This document shows positions 44,377 to 52,768 of a stretch of DNA of 64,000 nucleotides, piece after piece. Source of the stretch: Caballeronia arationis (lineage in GTDB: Bacteria; Pseudomonadota; Gammaproteobacteria; Burkholderiales; Burkholderiaceae); contig NZ_FCOG02000023.1 in assembly GCF_001544975.2 (NCBI RefSeq), positions 1 through 64,000 on the forward strand, read 5' to 3'. The notes below the pieces were generated by a model. That model ran no database searches. It saw only the letters and a list, made by a program, of their open reading frames with translations, and was not told where the DNA came from. The number at the start of each line of letters is the position of its first letter. Positions within the stretch are counted from its first letter, which is position 1. The position numbers were made by a program, and so were the translations under genes.

Positions 44377-44422
44377 GGTCGGGGTTTCCTTTTCAATGTC
44401 TCTTTGACGAAGCGCATCAACA

Positions 44423-46969
44423 TCAAACGGTTTCGACAGCGGCGGCAACCACCGGTATCGGAAACGGCCTGGACTTTTCCTCGGCCGTGGCGGGCCGGAT
44501 CTGCCCCCGCTCCTCGACGAAGGTCACGTTGGCATCGCCCTGGTCGCTATTGACGAAGTGCCGGAACCGCTTGCGCGTCTCCGGATCCGTCACGGCCTTC
44601 TTCCACTCGCATTCGTACGTGTCGATCACCTGTGCCATCTCTGCTTCGAGTTCCGCGCCAAGCCCGAGCTTGTCGTTCACGACCACGTCGATCAGATAAT
44701 CGAGCCCGCCTTCGAGGTTGTCGCGCCACACGCTGGTGCGTTGCAGCCGGTCTGCCGTGCGCACATAGAACATCAGGAAGCGGTCGATGTAGCGAATCAG
44801 CGTCGCATGATCGAGGTCCGACGCAAGCAGTTCAGCATGCCGCGGTTTCATGCCGCCATTGCCGCACACGTAGAGATTCCAGCCCTTCTCGGTCGCGATG
44901 ATGCCGACATCCTTGCCCTGCGCCTCAGCGCACTCGCGTGTGCAGCCCGACACGCCGAACTTGATCTTGTGCGGCGCGCGCAGACCCTTGTAGCGGTTCT
45001 CGACTTCCACCGCGAGTCCGACCGAATCGCCGACGCCATAGCGGCACCACGTCGACCCGACACACGACTTCACCGTGCGCAGGGCCTTGCCATATGCGTG
45101 ACCCGACTCGAAGCCCGCCGCGATCAGCTCTTCCCAGATGAACGGCAATTGCTCGACGCGCGCGCCGAACAGGTCGACACGCTGACCGCCCGTGATCTTG
45201 GTATAGAGACCGTACTTCTTCGCCACTTGTCCGACCGCGATCAGCCCTTCGGGCGTCACTTCGCCGCCCGGCATGCGAGGCACGACCGAGTAGGTGCCGT
45301 CGCGCTGGATGTTGGCGAGGTAGTAGTCGTTCGAATCCTGCAGGCTCGCGTGCTCCTTCTTCAGCACGAACTCGTTCCAGCACGAAGCCAGAATGTTCGC
45401 GACCGCAGGCTTGCAGATGTCGCAGCCATGACCGCGGCCATGCTTCGCAAGCAGTTCGCCAAAGGTCTTCACGCCCTCGACGCGCACGATGTGATAAAGC
45501 TCCTGGCGCGAAAACGGAAAGTGCTCGCAGACATGGTTGTTCACGCTCATGCCCTGCTTCTTCATCTCGGCCTTCATCACTTGCGTGACGAGCGGCACGC
45601 AGCCGCCGCACGAAGATCCCGCCTTGCAAGCCGTCTTCAATGCGCCGATGCTCGTGGCGCCCGCACACACCGCTTCGCAGATCTGCGCCTTCGTGACGTT
45701 GTTGCACGAGCAGATCTGAGCACCCGCCGGCAGCGCTTCGACGCCCAGCGCGGGCTTCGCCTTGCTATCCGATTGCGGGAGGATCAGGAATTCGGGCGCT
45801 TCCGGCAGCTCGATGCGGTTCAGCATCATCTGCAGGAGCGTGCCGTATTCAGTCGCGTCACCGACCATCACGCCGCCGAGCAGGAACTTGCCGCAATCGG
45901 AGACGACGAGCTTCTTGTACACCTGCTTGCGCTCGTCGTGGTACTGATACGAACGGCTGCCCGGCGTCTTGCCGTGCGCATCGCCGATGCTCGCCACGTC
46001 GACGCCCATCAGCTTGAGCTTCGTGCTCATGTCCGCGCCGCCGAACTCCGCGGCTTCGCCCAGCAGATGCTTCGCTGCAACGCGCGCCATGTCGTAGCCC
46101 GGCGCGACGAGGCCGAACACCATGCCCTTCCACAGCGCGCATTCGCCGATCGCGTAGATGTTCTGGTCGCTCGTGCGGCATGCGTCGTCGATCACGATGC
46201 CGCCGCGCGGGCCCACTTCCAGCTGCGCCGCACGCGCGATCTCGTCACGCGGACGAATGCCCGCCGAGAACACGATCATGTCGGTGTCGAGATGCGTGCC
46301 GTCGGCGAACTGCATGCGGTTGCGGCCCGTTTCGCCGTCTACGATCTCCTTCGTGTTGCGCTCGGTATGAACCGTCACGCCCAATTCCTCGATCTTGGTC
46401 CTGAGCGCGCGGCCGCCGCCTTCGTCGACCTGCACCGCCATCAGGCGCGGCGCGAATTCGACGACGTGCGTTTCCAGCCCCAGGTCGCGCAGCGCCTTCG
46501 CGCATTCGAGACCGAGCAGGCCGCCGCCGACCACCGTGCCCGTCTTCGAGCGCGCACCGCATTCGCGCATCGCTTCGAGATCCTCGATCGTGCGATAGAC
46601 GAAGCAGTCGGCGCGATCGCGACCCGCGAGCGGCGGCACGAAGGGATACGAGCCGGTCGCGATCACGAGCTTGTCATAGGCGAGCGTCTCGCCGGTCGAG
46701 ACCGTGACGGTGCGCGCGGCGCGATCGATCGAAGACGCCTTCGCACTCAGGCGGAGCACGAAGTTCTCGCGCTCGAAGAAGCCAGGAGCGACGAGCGAGA
46801 GGTCTTCCGCCGTCTTGCCCGCGAAGAACTCGGAGAGGTGCACGCGATCGTAAGCGGGGCGGGGCTCTTCGCAGAGCACCGTGATGTCGAGGCCTTCCAC
46901 GGGCGATTCGGCGAGGCATTCGAGGAACTTGTGGCCCACCATTCCGTGGCCGATGACGACGATTTTCAT
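44423..46969 (-). CDS. nirB: Nitrite reductase (NAD(P)H) large subunit
   Basis: An 848-residue cytoplasmic enzyme that reduces nitrite to ammonium with NAD(P)H. The N-terminal FAD/NAD domain starts MKIVVIGHGMVGHKFLECLA and has GGGLLGLECAKALRDLG. A BFD-like [2Fe-2S] domain follows (CSCNNVTKAQICEAV, SSCGGCVPLV). The sirohaem/[4Fe-4S] domain (about 545-800) has its ligands in VGSTWCRYGVGDS and FGVSGCTRECAEAQGKDVG. It lies 24 bases after narK. The cobA gene across the divergent promoter supplies the sirohaem precursor. Confidence 0.95.
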   Translation of the reverse strand: MKIVVIGHGMVGHKFLECLAESPVEGLDITVLCEEPRPAYDRVHLSEFFAGKTAEDLSLVAPGFFERENFVLRLSAKASSIDRAARTVTVSTGETLAYDKLVIATGSYPFVPPLAGRDRADCFVYRTIEDLEAMRECGARSKTGTVVGGGLLGLECAKALRDLGLETHVVEFAPRLMAVQVDEGGGRALRTKIEELGVTVHTERNTKEIVDGETGRNRMQFADGTHLDTDMIVFSAGIRPRDEIARAAQLEVGPRGGIVIDDACRTSDQNIYAIGECALWKGMVFGLVAPGYDMARVAAKHLLGEAAEFGGADMSTKLKLMGVDVASIGDAHGKTPGSRSYQYHDERKQVYKKLVVSDCGKFLLGGVMVGDATEYGTLLQMMLNRIELPEAPEFLILPQSDSKAKPALGVEALPAGAQICSCNNVTKAQICEAVCAGATSIGALKTACKAGSSCGGCVPLVTQVMKAEMKKQGMSVNNHVCEHFPFSRQELYHIVRVEGVKTFGELLAKHGRGHGCDICKPAVANILASCWNEFVLKKEHASLQDSNDYYLANIQRDGTYSVVPRMPGGEVTPEGLIAVGQVAKKYGLYTKITGGQRVDLFGARVEQLPFIWEELIAAGFESGHAYGKALRTVKSCVGSTWCRYGVGDSVGLAVEVENRYKGLRAPHKIKFGVSGCTRECAEAQGKDVGIIATEKGWNLYVCGNGGMKPRHAELLASDLDHATLIRYIDRFLMFYVRTADRLQRTSVWRDNLEGGLDYLIDVVVNDKLGLGAELEAEMAQVIDTYECEWKKAVTDPETRKRFRHFVNSDQGDANVTFVEERGQIRPATAEEKSRPFPIPVVAAAVETV

Positions 46970-46993
46970 GACAGGAATCCTTAGGTGGGTGGT

Positions 46994-48322
46994 TTAGTTC
47001 GCGATGCCGTTGTTGACCGAAAGCGCGTGCTCGCGCAGCGCTGCTTCGCGTGCCTTGTGCTCGGGGCTGAAGCGCACTGCCAGCGCACAGATCGCCGAAA
47101 CCGCGACGAGCATGCCGAGCATCGACAGCGTCTGCTGCACGTTGCCGACGCCCTTCATCAGGAAGCCCGCCGCCACCGCGCCCACATTGCCGCCCGCGCC
47201 GATCACGCCCGCCACGCCGCCAAGCGCCTTGCGGTCGATGAACGGCACGAGCGCGTAGGTCGCACCGCACGCCATGTGCGTGAACAAGCCGAAGACCAGC
47301 ATCGCGACCACGGCGAGCGCCACATTGCCCGCGTGCGCGAACCAGAAGAGGCCGATGCCTTCGCCTGCAATCAGGACGAACAGGAGCGTCGAGCGAATAT
47401 CGAGGCCGCGCTTCGCGGCGAACTTGTCGGAGAGCCAGCCGCCGAGCGCGCGGGCGAAGAGCGCGAGCAGGCCGAAGCTGCCCGCCGCCATGCCAGCGGA
47501 GGCGAGCGAGAGCTGGAAGTGATCGACGTAATAGACCGCCGCGATGTTGTGGATGAACACTTCGACGCCGAAGCACGCCGCATAGGTCACGAACAGCATC
47601 CACACGCGATAGTTGGCGCAGGCCGCGCGAAAGCTCGCCCAGCCGCCCTTCTTGCCGCCGTCGATGGCGATGCCGCGTGCGCGCAGGTCCGCGAAGTTGC
47701 CTTGCGGGCAGTCCTGCGTATAGCGCCAGTAGAAGAAGGCCATGATCGGCATCGCGATGCCCGGCACGACGAGCGCCAGGCGCCACGCCGAGTGCTCGCC
47801 CGCACCGATCGCGATCGCAGCCGCCACCAGCATCGGCACGAGCGCCTGCGCCGCGCCTGCGCCCGCATTGCCCCAGCCGGCAGTCGTCGCATTTGCGGTG
47901 CCGACGACGTTCGGCGCGAACATCACCGACGTGTGGTACTGCGTGATAACGAAGCTCGCGCCAATCGCGCCGATTGCGAGGCGGCAGAACAGGAAGCTCT
48001 CGTAGCCGGTGGAGAACGCGGCGCCGAGCACCGGAACCGCACCCGAGAGCAAGAGGCCCGCGTAGACCTTGCGCGGACCGAAGCGGTCGCACATCGGGCC
48101 GACGATCAGGCGCACCAGAATCGTCACCGCGACGGCGGCGATGTTGATGTTCGCGATCTGGTCGACGGAGAGGCCGAACTCGCGCTTGATGAGCGGCATC
48201 AGCGGCGCGCATGCGAACCACGCGAAGAAGCACACGAAGAATGCCATCCACGTGACGTGGAAGGCGCGCATCGGCGCGGTGCGCATGCTGAACAGATCGA
48301 TTCGGGTTGCCTTGTTTGCCAT
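46994..48322 (-). CDS. narK: Nitrate/nitrite MFS transporter (NarK/NasA family)
   Basis: A 442-residue major-facilitator protein with twelve transmembrane segments. The nitrate-signature regions of the NNP family are present as GNAGAGAAQALVPM (helix 5 glycine-rich) and GAGGNVGAVAAGFLMKG (helix 11). It imports nitrate for assimilation. The ATG at 48322 lies 10 bases after an intrinsic terminator, so expression depends on antitermination in the leader. It is the first gene of the nas operon. Confidence 0.93.
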   Translation of the reverse strand: MANKATRIDLFSMRTAPMRAFHVTWMAFFVCFFAWFACAPLMPLIKREFGLSVDQIANINIAAVAVTILVRLIVGPMCDRFGPRKVYAGLLLSGAVPVLGAAFSTGYESFLFCRLAIGAIGASFVITQYHTSVMFAPNVVGTANATTAGWGNAGAGAAQALVPMLVAAAIAIGAGEHSAWRLALVVPGIAMPIMAFFYWRYTQDCPQGNFADLRARGIAIDGGKKGGWASFRAACANYRVWMLFVTYAACFGVEVFIHNIAAVYYVDHFQLSLASAGMAAGSFGLLALFARALGGWLSDKFAAKRGLDIRSTLLFVLIAGEGIGLFWFAHAGNVALAVVAMLVFGLFTHMACGATYALVPFIDRKALGGVAGVIGAGGNVGAVAAGFLMKGVGNVQQTLSMLGMLVAVSAICALAVRFSPEHKAREAALREHALSVNNGIAN

Positions 48323-48331
48323 TTTCTTTCC

Positions 48332-48385
48332 AGAAAAAGAAAAGGCGTCCCGCGAAGCAGGCAGATGACCTGTTCGGGGGACGCC
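48332..48385 (-). terminator. Leader attenuator terminator before narK
   Basis: On the minus strand, GGCGTCCC and GGGACGCC form an 8-base-pair stem (48378-48385 with 48344-48351) followed by TTTTCTTTTT. It sits between the sigma54 promoter and the narK start. Its 5' arm is shared with hairpin P2, so the two structures are mutually exclusive. Confidence 0.85.
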
Positions 48386-48452
48386 ATTGTCCAAAAGCTC
48401 GTATGTAGGGGGGTGCGTGTGTCGCGTAATTCAGCGGATCGCCGTTGACCCG
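48379..48452 (-). promoter_or_regulatory. ANTAR (NasT) RNA target in the narK leader
   Basis: Two hexaloop hairpins on the minus strand. P1 is CGGGTC-AACGGC-GATCCG (48435-48452, six pairs with one G-U). P2 is GGAC-AATGGC-GTCC (48379-48392). Both loops have A at position 1 and G at position 4, the ANTAR recognition rule. P2 takes the 5' arm of the terminator, so stabilising it would let transcription continue. P1 begins a few bases after the predicted start at about 48456. Confidence 0.85.
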
Positions 48453-48466
48453 ATGGCGAGACATAA

Positions 48467-48482
48467 GGCAAGGCCTATGCCA
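48467..48482 (-). promoter_or_regulatory. Sigma54 promoter of the nas operon
   Basis: Minus strand TGGCATAGGCCTTGCC: -24 TGGCA and -12 TTGC with the exact GG-N10-GC spacing. Predicted transcription start about 48456, placing ANTAR hairpin P1 at the very 5' end of the transcript. Confidence 0.85.
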
Positions 48483-48571
48483 TCGAGCCCGAATCCCTGT
48501 GTTTATGCGGGTTTGCGGGAAATCAGCGGGAGCACGGTCCGCTCGCGGCGGTTTCATCGTGATGCGCGCCA

Positions 48572-48607
48572 GCACATGGATGGTGCGACGCAGCACTGAA
48601 GGCGTGC
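48572..48607. promoter_or_regulatory. Two NtrC-like dyads in the divergent nas region
   Basis: GCAC-N7-GTGC occurs twice, at 48572-48586 (spacer atggatg) and 48593-48607 (spacer tgaaggc). Their centres are 21 bases apart, two helical turns, as expected for cooperative NtrC dimers. They lie about 100-130 bases from the narK promoter and about 200 from the cobA promoter. Confidence 0.72.
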
Positions 48608-48722
48608 GAAGCGTGACCACATTAACGCTGATTGAGAAGCTCCGTCGAACACCCACGCTCAGGCATCGCGTTCCCGCGATCGATGCGCGCCGCGCCGATC
48701 GTGTGCAGCACGAAGACTCGTC

Positions 48723-48737
48723 GCACAGGCGCAGTGC
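48723..48737. promoter_or_regulatory. Third NtrC-like dyad, near the cobA promoter
   Basis: GCAC-aggcgca-GTGC, same dyad and spacing as the two sites to the left. It is about 75-95 bases upstream of the rightward sigma54 promoter. Confidence 0.65.
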
Positions 48738-48803
48738 AGCGACGTGGCAGATGCCATCTAACAGAGCCCTGTCTGCAAAGGCTTTCGGCGGCATCGACGC
48801 GAC

Positions 48804-48819
48804 TGGCCTGCTTATTGCA
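48804..48819 (+). promoter_or_regulatory. Sigma54 promoter of cobA-nasT-nasS
   Basis: TGGCCTGCTTATTGCA: TGGC at -24 and TTGCA at -12 with exact GG-N10-GC spacing. Predicted start about 48830, six bases before ANTAR hairpin P1 of this leader. Confidence 0.8.
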
Positions 48820-48835
48820 TTGTGCTGATCGCTCA

Positions 48836-48931
48836 CGGCAACGGCGCCGGCGAGCAAGAATCGAAGGTCTTCTTTCAGTGCACAGCACGGAAGGCGGACG
48901 ACAAGCAGCAGGATTCAGGACAACGGCGTCC
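48836..48931 (+). promoter_or_regulatory. ANTAR (NasT) RNA target in the cobA leader
   Basis: P1 is CGGC-AACGGC-GCCG (48836-48849) and P2 is GGAC-AACGGC-GTCC (48918-48931). P2 is identical in stem to the P2 of the leftward leader and differs by one loop base. Loops obey the A1/G4 rule. P2 overlaps the 5' arm of the terminator at 48923-48965. The P1-P2 spacer (68 bases) is longer than in the leftward leader (42). Confidence 0.82.
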
Positions 48932-48965
48932 CCTCGTGCACACACGCGAGCGGGCGCCGTTTTTT
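48923..48965 (+). terminator. Leader attenuator terminator before cobA
   Basis: ACGGCG (48923-48928) pairs with CGCCGT (48955-48960), extended inward by CCC/GGG after one bulged T and by CTCG/CGAG, then a six-T run. It stands 55 bases before the cobA start and alternates with ANTAR hairpin P2. Confidence 0.85.
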
Positions 48966-49019
48966 GTTTTCAGGCAGGCCATCGCAGCCACGCACAGCGA
49001 ATCAGTAAAGGACATCACG

Positions 49020-49802
49020 ATGACGACGACTCTCAACAACGGCAAGGTCACGCTTTTGAGCGCGGGTCCGGGCGACCTCGATCTCCTGACGATCAAGGCC
49101 GCGAAGGCGCTCGCCGCAGCGGATGTCGTGCTCCTCGACGATCTCGCCAATCCTGAGATCGTGTCGCTCGCGCCGCGTGCGCGCGTGATTCGCGTCGGCA
49201 AGCGCGGCGGCTGCAAGTCGACACCGCAGGCATTCATTCAGCGCCTCATGACGCGCTATGCATCGAAGGGACTGCACGTCGTGCGCGTGAAGGGCGGCGA
49301 CGCGCTGCTCTTCGGACGCGCCGGCGAGGAACTCGCGGCGCTCAAGCGCGCGGGCATTCCGTTCGAGATCGTCAACGGCATCTCGTCGGGATTCGCGGCG
49401 GCCGCGAGCCTCGGCATCTCGCTCACGCATCGGGAGCACTGCCAGGGCGTGACCTTCATCACCGCGCACATGCAGGACCACGGCGAACCGGACTGGGCGA
49501 CGCTCGCCGCCACCGGCACGACGCTCGCGATCTACATGGGCATGAGCCGTATCGAGAACATCTGCGCGGGACTCATGGCCACGCTTCGTGCGGAGACGCC
49601 CGCGGCCGTCGTGCAATGGGCAGGCGGCGCGAACGAGCGCCGGCTCGTCACCACGCTCGGACGCCTCGCCACGGAAGCGCAGGCGGCGAAGCTCGGCAGC
49701 CCGGCGGTGATTCTCGTCGGCGATGCAATTGGCGAAGCAAAGGCGTTCCCCGCGTCCGCGTTCGGCTACGATTCGCGCGACGGCCTCGCGCATGCGGCCT
49801 GA
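49020..49802 (+). CDS. cobA: Uroporphyrinogen-III C-methyltransferase
   Basis: A 260-residue SAM-dependent SUMT enzyme that makes precorrin-2, the precursor of sirohaem and cobalamin. Signatures are VTLLSAGPGDLDLLTIKA at the N-terminus and VRVKGGDALLFGRAGEEL. The CysG oxidase/chelatase half is absent, so later sirohaem steps are elsewhere. It is placed in a nitrate-controlled operon because NirB needs sirohaem. The start follows the attenuator; Shine-Dalgarno aagga. An upstream in-frame ATG at 48822 would read through the leader and is rejected. Confidence 0.93.
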   Translation: MTTTLNNGKVTLLSAGPGDLDLLTIKAAKALAAADVVLLDDLANPEIVSLAPRARVIRVGKRGGCKSTPQAFIQRLMTRYASKGLHVVRVKGGDALLFGRAGEELAALKRAGIPFEIVNGISSGFAAAASLGISLTHREHCQGVTFITAHMQDHGEPDWATLAATGTTLAIYMGMSRIENICAGLMATLRAETPAAVVQWAGGANERRLVTTLGRLATEAQAAKLGSPAVILVGDAIGEAKAFPASAFGYDSRDGLAHAA

Positions 49803-49953
49803 CGCGGACCGCCGTTGCGACGCAGTCTGCATCGCGCCGGGATTGAACGCCGGAACGCGCGACGTCGCGCCCCGATATACTTGAACCAGAAGCGTGCGCA
49901 AGCAAGGCACGCCGCCCGCACCGTCCCCGAATGAATATTCCCCGCGTCTGACC

Positions 49954-50529
49954 ATGCTGCGTGTCCTTCTCGTCACCGACACGGACAAGCCGATCGGCGA
50001 TCTGCGCCAGGCGCTCGCACGCCTTGGCTACGAGATGCTGCCGGAAGCCGCGACGCCCGCCGCGCTGCCAAAAGTCGTCGAGCGCGAACGGCCGGATGTC
50101 GTCATCATCGATACCGAGTCGCCTTCGCGCGACACGCTCGAACAGCTCGCGGTCATGAACAAGGCTGCGCCGCGCCCCGTGCTGATGTTCAGCAGCGACG
50201 CCGACCAGCAGTTCATCCGCGCGGCGGTCGGCGCGGGCGTGACGGCGTATCTCGTCGAAGGGCTCGCGGCCGAGCGGCTCGCGCCGATTCTCGAAGTCGC
50301 GCTCGCGCGCTTCGCGCACGAGGAGCAGTTGCGCCAGCGCCTTCAGAAAGTGGAGAGCGAACTCGCCGAGCGCAAGATCATCGACCGGGCGAAGCGTCTC
50401 CTGATGGAACGCCGCCAGATGACCGAGCAGGAGGCGTACGCCGCGTTGCGCAAGCGGGCGATGGATCACGGGATGAAGGTCGCCGAAGTGGCGCGCCAGC
50501 TCGTGTCGATGGCCGATCTACTGGGGTGA
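49954..50529 (+). CDS. nasT: ANTAR-domain response regulator / antiterminator
   Basis: A 191-residue regulator. The receiver-like domain (1-115) starts MLRVLLVTDTDKPIGDLRQA, with Asp in VVIIDTESPSR. A short coiled coil joins it to the ANTAR RNA-binding domain (about 132-190: RAKRLLMERRQMTEQEAYAAL, KVAEVARQLV). NasT binds hexaloop RNA hairpins in nas leaders and prevents termination; in the absence of nitrate NasS holds it inactive. It is encoded 10 bases before nasS. An upstream GTG at 49894 could extend it, but the N-terminus then loses the canonical form. Confidence 0.92.
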   Translation: MLRVLLVTDTDKPIGDLRQALARLGYEMLPEAATPAALPKVVERERPDVVIIDTESPSRDTLEQLAVMNKAAPRPVLMFSSDADQQFIRAAVGAGVTAYLVEGLAAERLAPILEVALARFAHEEQLRQRLQKVESELAERKIIDRAKRLLMERRQMTEQEAYAALRKRAMDHGMKVAEVARQLVSMADLLG

Positions 50530-50539
50530 CCCGCACGCT

Positions 50540-51676
50540 ATGAATACCTCGACCCTTTTCGGCGCTCCCGAGAAAACACATATCCGGCTCGGCTTCGTCG
50601 CGCTGTCGGACGCCGCGCCGCTCGCCGCCGCACGCATGCTCGACCTTGGCCGCAAGTACGGCCTCACGCTCGAACTGTGCCGCCAGCCGTCGTGGGCCGC
50701 CGTGCGCGACAAGCTGCTGTCGGGCGAAATCGATGCCGCGCATGCGCTCTACGGTCTCGTATACGGCGTGCAACTCGGCATTGGCGGGCCGCAGGCCGAC
50801 ATGGCCGTGCTGATGGTGCTCAACCGCAACGGCGGCGCGATCACGCTTTCGAACGCGCTCGCCGACGCCTGTCGAGACACCGGCAGCGTGAAGGACGCTT
50901 TCGCTTCGCTCGGCAGGAAGCCCGTGCTCGCGCAGACTTTCCCGACCGGAACCCACGCGATGTGGCTCTACTACTGGCTCGCGGCGAACGGCGTGCATCC
51001 GTTGCGCGACATCGAGAGCGTCGTGATTCCGCCGCCGCGCATGGGCGACGCGCTCGCCGAAGGGCAACTTGACGGCTTCTGCTGTGGCGAGCCGTGGCAC
51101 GCGCTCGCGGAAGCGCGCGGCGTCGGCAGGACGGTCGTGCTTACGAGCGGCATCTGGCCGGATCACCCCGAGAAGGCGCTCGCGAGCCGGCGCGATTTTG
51201 TCGCGCTGCATCCGAACACGTCGCGCGCGCTCGTCGCGACGCTGCTCGAAGCGTGCCGCTGGGTCGACAGTGCGGAGCATCGCTCGGAGATCGCGGCGCA
51301 GCTTGCCGCGCCGGATCTCGTGAATGTGCCGCGCGCGGTGATCGAGCCGCGCCTGAGCGGCGTCTACGATCCAGCGCGCTTCCCGCGGCCGCTCGCCGTC
51401 AGTTTCTTCGATGGCGGCGCGGTGAATTATCCGCGTGCGTCAGACGGGCTGTGGTTCGTGACGCAATATCGTCGATGGGGCATGCTCGATGGTGCCGTCA
51501 CGGCCGATGATGCAGCTCTTGCCGCCGCCATCAGCCAGACCGAGCTTTATCGCGAGGCGGCTTCAATCGCGGGCGTGCCGCTGCCGGACGAACGGCGCGC
51601 GGCCGTTCTGTGCGACGGCCGCGTGTGGGACGGCGACGCGAGTGCCTATCTCGAGGGATTCGATGTGCGCACTTGA
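50540..51676 (+). CDS. nasS: Nitrate-sensing protein (NrtA/CmpA family, cytoplasmic)
   Basis: A 378-residue protein of the nitrate/bicarbonate-binding family. It reads IRLGFVALSDAAPLAAARML, then DAAHALYGLVYGVQLGIGG and DGFCCGEPWHALAEARGVGRTV, the ligand-binding segments of NrtA and CmpA. It has no signal peptide, so it acts in the cytoplasm, as NasS does. It binds nitrate or nitrite and releases NasT. It is immediately downstream of nasT. Confidence 0.92.
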   Translation: MNTSTLFGAPEKTHIRLGFVALSDAAPLAAARMLDLGRKYGLTLELCRQPSWAAVRDKLLSGEIDAAHALYGLVYGVQLGIGGPQADMAVLMVLNRNGGAITLSNALADACRDTGSVKDAFASLGRKPVLAQTFPTGTHAMWLYYWLAANGVHPLRDIESVVIPPPRMGDALAEGQLDGFCCGEPWHALAEARGVGRTVVLTSGIWPDHPEKALASRRDFVALHPNTSRALVATLLEACRWVDSAEHRSEIAAQLAAPDLVNVPRAVIEPRLSGVYDPARFPRPLAVSFFDGGAVNYPRASDGLWFVTQYRRWGMLDGAVTADDAALAAAISQTELYREAASIAGVPLPDERRAAVLCDGRVWDGDASAYLEGFDVRT

Positions 51677-52282
51677 TTGGGGACGGCTTTTACACCGGCG
51701 GACGTGCTCAGGCGTCCATGAAACTTGCTTTGACTTGGTCTATTAGCGCCGCCCTGTTGGTGCTGCAAGAAAAGCAGGCGAAGAAACCGGCTATTCGGCC
51801 CGCGGTGTCAGAACCTGATCACAATTGCGTCACACACTGGCACAGCCTCCAGTTTCGCCCTCATAAGACAAACCGGGTTGTCGAACATGGTGGTATGCAC
51901 TCCCGTTGAGCTTGACAACGCGACCTGAGCACCTGAGGTCGAAGCGAAGCGAGGACGGATGGATGAATGCTGTACCAGTCCCTACACTGTGCGATGACAC
52001 AGTGCGTGCCGCGCACCAGGCCCGGTTAGTCTTATGAGGGCGACACTTAGGCGCTGTGCCGGTCAGTATGGCAAGTGAGCTGCCCTTCGAACACCGCGGT
52101 CCTCCTGGCTGCTTTCTTTGCTTACTTTCTTTGCAGCAGCAAAGAAAGTAAGTCCCGCCCCGGACAGGGGCAGAGCAAACAAACCGACGCGAAAGCAAGT
52201 TCGATGGAAGCGCGAAAATATCAAACGGTGTAAACACCCCTGAAGAACCCTACCCTACCCGACCTGCCCATCGGAGGAACGC
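51677..52282. repeat. Dispersed intergenic repeat, copy B, with long inverted repeats
   Basis: A 606-base gene-free stretch holding a fuller copy of the repeat at 1-345. Imperfect inverted arms of about 45 bases lie at about 51833-51878 and 52020-52065 (core cgccctcataagac and gtcttatgagggcg), separated by about 140 bases. Further right, cttactttctttgc (52121-52134) and gcaaagaaagtaag (52139-52152) form a perfect 14-base palindrome with loop agca. The block caggggcagagc and atcaaacggtgtaaac follow, as in copy A. There is no transposase, and short frames through it are rejected. Confidence 0.75.
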
Positions 52283-52768
52283 ATGGAACTTCTCACCGTC
52301 GACATCGACAAGCCCGAAGACCTCAACTTTATTCTCGGGCAATCGCATTTCATCAAGACCGTGGAGGACCTGCACGAGGCGCTCGTCGGCGCGGTGCCGG
52401 GCATCCGCTTCGGGCTCGCGTTCTGCGAGGCCTCGGGCAAGCGGCTCGTGCGCTCGTCGGGGACGGACGCCGCCGCGCAGCAGCTCGCCGAGAAGAACGC
52501 GATGGCGATCGGCGCCGGTCACAGCTTCATCATCGTGCTGTGCGACAACTTCTTCCCGGTCAACGTGCTGAACGCCGTAAAGGCGGTGCCGGAGGTGTGC
52601 CGCATCTTCTGCGCGACCGCGAACCCGACGCAGGTGCTCGTCGCAGAGACGGAGCAGGGGCGCGGGATCGTGGGGGTCATCGACGGGTTCGCGCCGCTCG
52701 GGATCGAAACCGCCGAGGATGTCAAGTGGCGGCACGATCTGCTGCGCAAGATGGGGTACAAGGCGTGA
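52283..52768 (+). CDS. Adenosine-specific kinase family protein
   Basis: A 161-residue protein of the archaeal-bacterial family whose type member was described as an adenosine-specific kinase. The characteristic segments are LNFILGQSHFIKTVEDLHEAL, GIRFGLAFCEASGKRLVRSSG, and GRGIVGVIDGFAPLGIE. It is monocistronic, behind repeat copy B. The biological role in bacteria is not established; nucleoside scavenging is plausible. Confidence 0.85.
   Translation: MELLTVDIDKPEDLNFILGQSHFIKTVEDLHEALVGAVPGIRFGLAFCEASGKRLVRSSGTDAAAQQLAEKNAMAIGAGHSFIIVLCDNFFPVNVLNAVKAVPEVCRIFCATANPTQVLVAETEQGRGIVGVIDGFAPLGIETAEDVKWRHDLLRKMGYKA

Noticed and set aside
48822..49802. Extended start at 48822 for cobA
   Set aside because: It would translate through the ANTAR hairpins and the terminator of the leader, and the sequence before 49020 has no family similarity.
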